Of a DNA stretch of 64,000 nt, positions 58,201 to 64,000 are shown piece by piece. The position numbers and the translations under genes are program-made. The DNA is taken from positions 496,001-560,000 of the forward strand of contig JAFEMH010000924.1 of assembly GCA_022495995.1 (NCBI GenBank). The letters run 5' to 3'. Source of the DNA: Adenophora triphylla var. japonica. Taxonomy: Eukaryota; Streptophyta; Magnoliopsida; Asterales; Campanulaceae. The notes below the pieces were generated by a model. The model ran no database searches. It was not told where the DNA came from and saw only the letters and a program-made list of their open reading frames with translations. Position 1 is the first letter of the stretch. Each line of letters starts with the position of its first letter.

Positions 58201-59583
58201 TCCCAACCGCCCCAATCCCAACCGCCCCTATCCCAACCGCCCCTATACCAACCGCCCCCCTCCCAACCGCCCCCAACCCAACCGCCCCCATCTCAACTCT
58301 AACCTCATCTCCTTATACTATACCTGCCTCACGTATTTTTCAAACCCTCCTTTCCCAAATCCCTTCAACCGCTCCTCCTACATATTCTCAACCGCCCCGC
58401 CTTCACTTTTATTCCCTCATCATCAACCGCTCCTCCACCCTCTCGACTACTCCCAAATCCTTTCCACCCTTCATCTTATTCAGTCCCAACTCCCGATAAA
58501 CCAAGGACACATTGTCAAGCTAACCGCTTCCAATGCCTCCTCAAGCTTCCAACCGCTCCCTTCAAAAACTTGCTGAATCTCAGTCCCATCTAATTGCCTC
58601 TCAAACCCTACAAATGGCTGATCATAAGAACTCCTTAAAGAGTTTTGCTCAGAGACTTGATGCCATTAAGGGGGAGAAGGATATTGCAAACATTGTTAAA
58701 GCCTCAGCTGACTCTTGCTTTGAAAATTTCAAGAAGGATCTAGTCGAAGGTGTTGTTCAAATCCAATTATTTGGAGACTCGACCTCAAGGAAATGATTTC
58801 TCAACTCTCAACCTCCTTCAAAACCGCCTTTGATTCCCTTCAAGCCGAATTCCTTAAATCACAATTCTCAACCGCCTTCTACTCAAGAATTTCAAACCGC
58901 CTTGAATGCGGTTGAAGCAAATATCCTTCTGGAAATTGATAATGTCAAAGAGAAGCTGGAGATCAAAACAAACTCCCTTGATGATGCCTTGATGGCCAAG
59001 TTGAATGAAGTCAAGGATGAATTCAATGACCGCCTTGAAAATATCAAGTTAGGATTCACCACCAAACTTGAAGCCACAAATAATGAAATAAATCCTCCAT
59101 CCAAGTGACTGTGAATCTTGATGAAATGATCAAGCCATCTCTTCCTGCATCGCAGCTAGCTCAGGGGAGATTCAAACTTTGTACAATTCTTTGAGCTCCT
59201 CCTTTCACACCTTTATTGATGAGCTATCTGATCAAGTGTCTGATAACTCCAAGGCAGTCTCTGATGCCAATCTCAAGATTGATTCTCAAGCAAATATTTT
59301 AGAGAGATTGGTGACCGCTCAAGGAAGGACCGCAGAAGAGGTGAGAAAAATTAGAAAATCCCCGAAGTCCGAAACCTCTCGCATCAAATCTTGCCAGAAC
59401 CCCGAGATCAATCAACCGCAGCAGCAGCAAAGAAGGTCAAGAACCGCATCAACCCTAAAACCGCTATTGCTCGTATTTTTTGAAACTCTTTTGTTGTTGG
59501 ACCGCACTCTCTTTGTATTTTCTTTTGTCCAACATTTTTGTAACCCTGTAATTTTCTTTCATTCCTGTTTTGTAACCACTTGA
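55270..59583 (+). pseudogene. Extra 3' region of the Sire element
   Basis: A short exon-like MAPKAPFTDMVCISQ at 55270 is followed by AACCGC-rich sequence (55840-56330, possibly an intron). Frame 56520-56903 reads VDRFYSSLFLGDRVLSMAPR and FGELMSHLGYLVGVSQ. Frames from 57431 hold a coiled-coil piece (EDKVAFYKAKIDKLERRAAA), a Pro/Ser/Thr-rich tract with PIPTAP repeats, and helical coiled-coil pieces (58533-59108). Sire elements carry an extra frame after pol, sometimes called env-like. No signal or transmembrane segment was seen, so env identity is not supported. Heavily frameshifted. Confidence 0.5.
58196..58305 (+). repeat. 15-bp PIPTA-coding minisatellite
   Basis: Six or seven copies of ATCCCAACCGCCCCT-like units encode PIPTAPIPTAPLPTAP. 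They lie inside the proline-rich extra frame. Confidence 0.85.
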
Positions 59584-59959
59584 GGAATTAATGGAAATTG
59601 CATCATGGTTCCAAAAACCTTGTTCATATCAAACTGCTTGTTTGTAGAACAATGAAACCTCTTATGGTTTTAAACCTCATTCAAATATTTTTCAACTTAA
59701 AATCATTTTTTTGAATTGAAGTTTAAACATTCAGTTTAAACCGCACTTTGAACTTAATCTCATATTTCTTAAGTGCACTGAATGCATTTCTATACTTTCC
59801 ATATTGTAAGTTTTTATCTTTTAGAAAGTATAAGAAATCTATAGCTTAAGCTAAGTGTGTGCATTGACTTGGGACATGAATTACCATGCTAATTCTTATG
59901 GACATGTTCTTACCAAGTACAATGTTTGCTTTAGTTATAGTAGGTAATGGCATCAATCA

Positions 59960-59972
59960 AATAGGGGGAGAT
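59960..59972 (+). other. Polypurine tract of the Sire element
   Basis: AATAGGGGGAGAT lies immediately before the 3' LTR and would prime plus-strand synthesis. Confidence 0.85.
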
Positions 59973-61455
59973 TGTTGGGTATGCATGTTTTAACCCTCCT
60001 ATATTTGTATTAGATTTGATTGATACCATAACCTCCTGTCTATTTTAAGGACTTTAGGACCCTATGTAATGAAGCTTAGACTTCAATTTTTTAGTTAAGT
60101 CCATTTTATAGATTAGGCTTGAAGACTCGGCAAAGTACTCATTGGAATTGAGAGTTGCAGTCAAGTTTCAAACCACTCCTTTGGAACCGCCCTAGCAAAA
60201 CCGCCCTTAGCATTTGCTTGGTGAAATCCTTTGTTTGAAACTACTCTTGAACTACTCAAGTGCAACCGCCCTATGATGAACCGCACCTTGCAGCTCATTA
60301 TCAACCGCACTTTGCAACCTCACTGGAGTTACCAACCGCACTTGTCAAACCGCCCGTACCTGTAACCGCCCCAATGATTGAGACTTGAAGTGAACCGCTC
60401 TTGACTTTGTGATCCACATCAGCAATATCCAATGTCAACCACCTTATCTTGTCACGTGATTCAAAGTCAGAGAAGATCTGCAAGGATCTTGAAAAGGTGA
60501 CAGGTGTCCAAACCTCATTGCTTGCAAACTGAGCATTATCAGCTTTATCTGCAACTACTGTACCAAAGGACAAAAGTGGTTGCTGTGGACCAATAAGAAA
60601 GCATCAAGTACTGTCCTTCATCAGCTGTGTCCAACGGCTACATTTTGGATGCTTGGGTATAAATACCCCCAATCTTCTCCATTTGAAGATTGCTTGAAAA
60701 ATTGAGAAATTGCTGTGTTCATGTGAAGTTGAAGTTCTGCCCAGAAATTCCAAGTCCTTTGAATCTTCATCTTCATACTTCAAGAAATATTCCCCAGCCC
60801 AGAAATCAAGCCATAACACATTCAAGAATCATTGTGCTCTACATCTCTTAGATTTAAAGAGCCTTGATCTTGTTCTCACACACACACCTCTCTTGTTTAA
60901 ACACATAGTTTATTCATTAGAGATACACTGGTTATAGTTTTGGATTTGTTCTTCATAGTAAAGATTTTATTGTACTTTGTAATCTCTCAAATACTTAATA
61001 TAAAATCTCTCTTAGAAATCCAAGACTAACCATCTTGGTAGTGGACGTAGATCGTTTATCGATTGAACCACTCCAAATATTGTGTTCTTACTTTCTGCAT
61101 TTATATTTCTTGTGCTTACTAATTATTTATCTCTGTCTCTGTTTGATCTTTATTTAGATATCCATTATTGTGAAATAGTGTTTGGAGTTAACAGTATCAA
61201 AACCACACTTGTTTGTAAACCTCACTTATCAACCTCACTTAAAACCGCTTTACAAACCTCTCCTAACAAAACCGCCCTGTAACTCTAAATATTCCGCTGT
61301 GCATTTTACACTATCACTTGTAGTCTATTATCAACTGCAAGAGGATTTTGTAAGCAAGAGGTTTAAATTTTATTTAAGGGAGAAAAATTTGTAACAGCTA
61401 TTCACCCCCCCCTCTAGCTGTATTTTCACCCTTGTTGCCACCTTTGGGACCAACA
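59973..61455 (+). repeat. 3' LTR of the Sire element
   Basis: Same borders as the 5' LTR. TATA box TATAAATA at 60658-60665. It keeps CTG or CAG at many sites where the 5' LTR has CCG or CG. Confidence 0.95.
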
Positions 61456-61460
61456 TAAGT

Positions 61461-61701
61461 ATTCATTATCCTCCTCCTTTGTCTAGTTATAAAAATATTT
61501 TAAATATTATGTGTGTTCTGTTAGTGTTTGCTTTATGTTTTAACTTTATGTCCGTTAAATATAAATTAATGGTTAAAATTACTATTTGTTTTTATTTAAT
61601 GTTCATAAAATGTAAATTATTTGTTAAAACTACGAGATATGTTTAAATGTTTATGTATTGGTTTAACGGAAACCCGAAAAATCCGCCATACCCCCCTTTT
61701 T
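61461..61701 (+). repeat. Pararetroviral leader, copy A, second half
   Basis: It continues the leader from the Sire target site to ATCCGCCATACCCCCCTTTT, directly before the primer site. Its inverted partner is 61714-61959. Confidence 0.85.
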
Positions 61702-61713
61702 TGGTATCAGAGC
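61702..61713 (+). other. Pararetroviral primer-binding site
   Basis: TGGTATCAGAGC, the initiator tRNA-Met complement that by convention marks position 1 of caulimovirid genomes. It sits in the loop of a palindrome whose arms start GGGGGGTATGGCGGATTTTT and extend about 245 bp. Confidence 0.85.
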
Positions 61714-62003
61714 AAAAAAGGGGGGTATGGCGGATTTTTCAGGTTTCCGTTAAACCACTACATAAACATTTGAACATATCTCGTAGTTTTAACAAATAAT
61801 TTACATTTTATGAACATTAAGTAAAAACAAATAGTAATTTTAACCATTAATTTATATTTAACGGACATAAAGTTAAAACATAAAGCAAACACTAACATAA
61901 CACACATAATATTTAAAATATTTTTATAACTAGACAAAGGAGGAGGATAATGAATACTTACAAAGAGATTGAGGAGGTATAGTGATATTTCCTTCAGAAT
62001 TTT
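61714..62003 (-). repeat. Pararetroviral leader, copy B (inverted, partial)
   Basis: Reverse-complement of copy A from the primer site back to TTCAGAATTTT. It lacks the 5' part of the leader and contains an uninterrupted Sire target site (AATACTTACAAAG). Confidence 0.85.
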
Positions 62004-62468
62004 AAAAAGGGGGGTATGGCGGATTTTTCGGATTTCCGTTAAACCACTACATAAACATTTAAACATATCTCGTAGTTTTAACAAATAATTTACATTTTAT
62101 GAACATTAAGTAAAAACAAATAGTAATTTTAACCATTAATTTATATTTAACGGACATAAAGTTAAAACATAAAGCAAACACTAACAGAACACACATAATA
62201 TTTAAAATATTTTTATAACTAGACAAAGGAGAAGGATAATGAATACTTACAAAGAGATTGAGGAGGTATAGTGATATTTCCTTCAGAATTTTTACAGCGG
62301 AATAGCAATAAAACACTCTTTTTTTTTTTAATGTAAGGGCTCTAATATGAAGTGCAGAAGGTATAAAAGGAATTTAAGTAATAGGACTAAGGGGTCGGAA
62401 AGGTGTTTAAGCTGCCATAATATTAAGAAGATTGCAAAATGTGAAAGGTTTTCTCTCAATTGATTCAT
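62004..62468 (-). repeat. Pararetroviral leader, copy C (inverted, full)
   Basis: A complete inverted leader from AAAAAGGGGGGTATGG to CAATTGATTCAT, in tandem with copy B. It joins the 3' end of the coat-protein frame: the coat stop TGA (62465-62467) overlaps the leader ATGAATCAATTG. Confidence 0.85.
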
Positions 62469-64000
62469 ATTGTAATTTGGCTATTATCATCACTGCTGTA
62501 GATACTATATACTGACTCATTATCTGATTCCATATTGTCTAGAGGTTCTATGTTGTATTCTCCTAATTGTTCTATTAAATTACTCCTTTCTGTATTTTTT
62601 TTATTTGTGCATTTATTGGCTAAATGTTTTTCATCACCACAAATAAAACATTTGCATTTTCTAGTTTGAGGTTTTCTGACATATTTATTTCCTGCATAAG
62701 GTTTATATTCTTTTCTGTATGTTGTACTTTTTCTTATTTTCTTTTTGAATTTATTATATTGTCCATAAGCCTGTGGTGTGTAAATTGCTGTTTTACAGAA
62801 TGCATAAGCACTCTTCTTTAATTGTTCTTGGAGGGTTACTTCTTTACATTTGTCTTCTAATATGTTAAAGGTATATGTAATTCTAGGTCCAATTCCTAGG
62901 TTTTGTCTGCCACCAAACTCTTGTTTCCATGAATTATGGATAGTTTTACCTAAGTCTCCAGGTAATTTAACAAAATATTTATCACATAGTTCATCATTCA
63001 TAGTCTGTCCTGTTTGTGATAATAACCTAGTAAAATCTAGGGTAAATTCATTTATGTATTTCATGTCTGCTATACTTAATTGTTCTAGATTTCTAATAGC
63101 TGTATCTTGTATAAGAGTAGTATTTTTTGCTGGGTCTACTCCTAATATTAATGTTCTAATTTGACTAGTGAAGTTATATGGGTTGTCTCCTATAGCTTTT
63201 AATCTGTTTATCTCATCCGGATTTTGTGCTTTTTTGCTTTGCCATATTCCTAAGGCTATTGGGCCTAATGTGGTTTCTAAATATGAAAACATATCCATAC
63301 TGTCCCTTTTGTTTGTTTCCCACATTCTTACTACTGTTTGTTCCCATAGTAATATTTCATCACCCCATAACTGTGGCTTTTATTTTTCTAATAATAACAT
63401 ATTACTGCTGTATAAATTTCCTAGTGGTAATCTAGCTCCTTGGCTAGTGTATTTTGATTCTCCTGTATATTGTCTTGACGGGGGAGTCCAATTTTCTCTA
63501 CCTATTACATCTTTTGTAGCTGTTCCTGGTTCTGTCCATTCTGGTTTAGCTCTTTTTCTTGCGTTTTCCATGTGTTGATCCATAAATGCAATTTCTTGCT
63601 TGTAAAAGCCGGCTATCATTATTTTTCCTTGTTGGATGTTATTTACCAAAGGTAAATTGTAAATTTCTTGTAATTTATTATAACTTTCTTCGTATGTTAA
63701 TCCTAATTCTGTAATGCAGTCTAGTATCATGTCATCCACTTCTTCTTGGATATTTAATTCAGTGAATTTTTTATTTATGATTTCTTCAAATGTTTTATTA
63801 GTTTCTTCTACTTTAAAACCTATAGAGGGTTCTTCTTCTAAATAGTCTATTATGCTAAAGTCATTTTCTTCTGTTTCAAATTGGTCAAATCCTATGACTA
63901 TTTCTTTATCTTCACTATCTGTATCATAGATTGGTTCTGTATCGTATTCTATATTCATAAAATTATATTCTGTTTCTGTTTCATTATCACTTTGTGTAGG
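62465..64000 (-). pseudogene. Pararetroviral coat protein (Gag-like), partial
   Basis: The minus-strand frame runs from beyond the window to 62465. The first visible part (63380-64000) is acidic, then comes a capsid-type core, a Lys/Arg-rich stretch (KFKKKIRKSTTYRKEYK) and a zinc knuckle C-x2-C-x4-H-x4-C at about 226-239 of the distal part, followed by an acidic tail. This order is standard for caulimovirid coat proteins. One in-frame TAA at 63380-63382 interrupts it; otherwise it is open for over 1.5 kb. The protein N-terminus may lie outside the window. Confidence 0.75.

Larger units (their letters stand above)
47393..61455 (+). mobile_element. Sire-type Copia retrotransposon, 14 kb
   Basis: LTRs of 1481 and 1483 bp (47393-48873 and 59973-61455) flank gag, protease, integrase, RT, RNase H and a long extra 3' region. 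Target duplication TAAGT lies at 47388-47392 and 61456-61460. The purine tract ATAGGGGGAGAT precedes the 3' LTR. Length, long LTRs and a 3' extra region fit the Sire/Maximus lineage. LTRs are roughly 98% alike, yet the coding frames are heavily frameshifted. Confidence 0.92.
45083..64000. mobile_element. Endogenous pararetrovirus (Caulimoviridae-like), rearranged
   Basis: The left part (45083-47392, plus strand) has a viroplasmin-like gene, as-1-like motif, TATA box and leader. The right part (61456-64000) has the leader end and primer site, then two inverted leader copies and a minus-strand coat-protein frame running off the window. Removing the Sire element (47393-61455, TSD TAAGT) joins them exactly. 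RT and movement genes are not in view. The left limit is uncertain (near 45083). The genus is unresolved; features recall florendo-, solendo- or cavemovirus relatives. The copy is broken and rearranged. Confidence 0.8.

Noticed and set aside
57559..58302. Leu/Pro-rich 247-codon frame
   Set aside because: It is an alternative frame of the proline-rich Sire region; composition follows from the CCN/TTC-rich DNA and no domain is seen.
55270..59583. Retroviral-type envelope gene in the Sire element
   Set aside because: No signal peptide or transmembrane helix is visible; only coiled-coil and proline-rich segments.

Overview
The window is nuclear DNA of a flowering plant, most likely a eudicot. 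It holds exons 1-3 of an HY5-type bZIP gene with normal plant splice sites, surrounded by layers of plant transposable elements. It also contains an endogenous pararetrovirus (Caulimoviridae-like), a class of insert known from plant genomes. There are no bacterial-type genes, rRNA or CRISPR arrays.

Layout. 1-5148: a minus-strand Tat-type Ty3/gypsy retrotransposon, whose pol frame is open to the window edge. 5161-11250: HY5 promoter and exons 1, 2 and 3; intron 1 carries a second, degraded Tat element with two LTRs (about 6009-10060) and intron 2 carries Stowaway MITEs. The last HY5 exon was not found. 12079-21061: a roughly 9-kb Mutator-like element (MULE) with long terminal inverted repeats (TIRs). 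It contains a plant-mobile-domain (PMD) gene, a MULE transposase fragment and a four-exon fragment of an HROB-like recombination gene, one intron of which was hit by a gypsy solo LTR. 21063-24810: a 616-bp tandem array and a deleted CACTA element. 24811-26415: a non-autonomous LTR element. About 27290-30130: an internally deleted Athila element. 30640-36100: a CACTA end, a Helitron-like segment with RPA remnants, a subterminal-repeat array, a hAT fragment and a Copia LTR. 36289-41426: a young Copia element with perfect target-site duplication (TSD). 42123-44883: a fold-back Mutator-type MITE and three Stowaway MITEs.

45083-64000: an endogenous pararetrovirus split by a 14-kb Sire-type Copia (47393-61455, TSD TAAGT). 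On the left are a viroplasmin/transactivator-like gene, an as-1-like motif, a TATA box and a leader, on the plus strand. On the right are two further leader copies in inverted orientation and a coat-protein frame on the minus strand. The tRNA-Met primer-binding site lies in the loop of the large palindrome. This arrangement is the most unusual thing in the window: it could be a strand-transfer accident of reverse transcription, or a trace of a bipartite viral genome.

The only candidate host gene is HY5. Everything else is mobile or viral, mostly broken by stops and frameshifts. Nesting gives relative ages: the MULE is younger than the tandem array it split, the solo LTR is younger than the MULE cargo, and the Sire element is younger than the viral integration. 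All identifications come from reading translations and motifs by eye; no database search was run.
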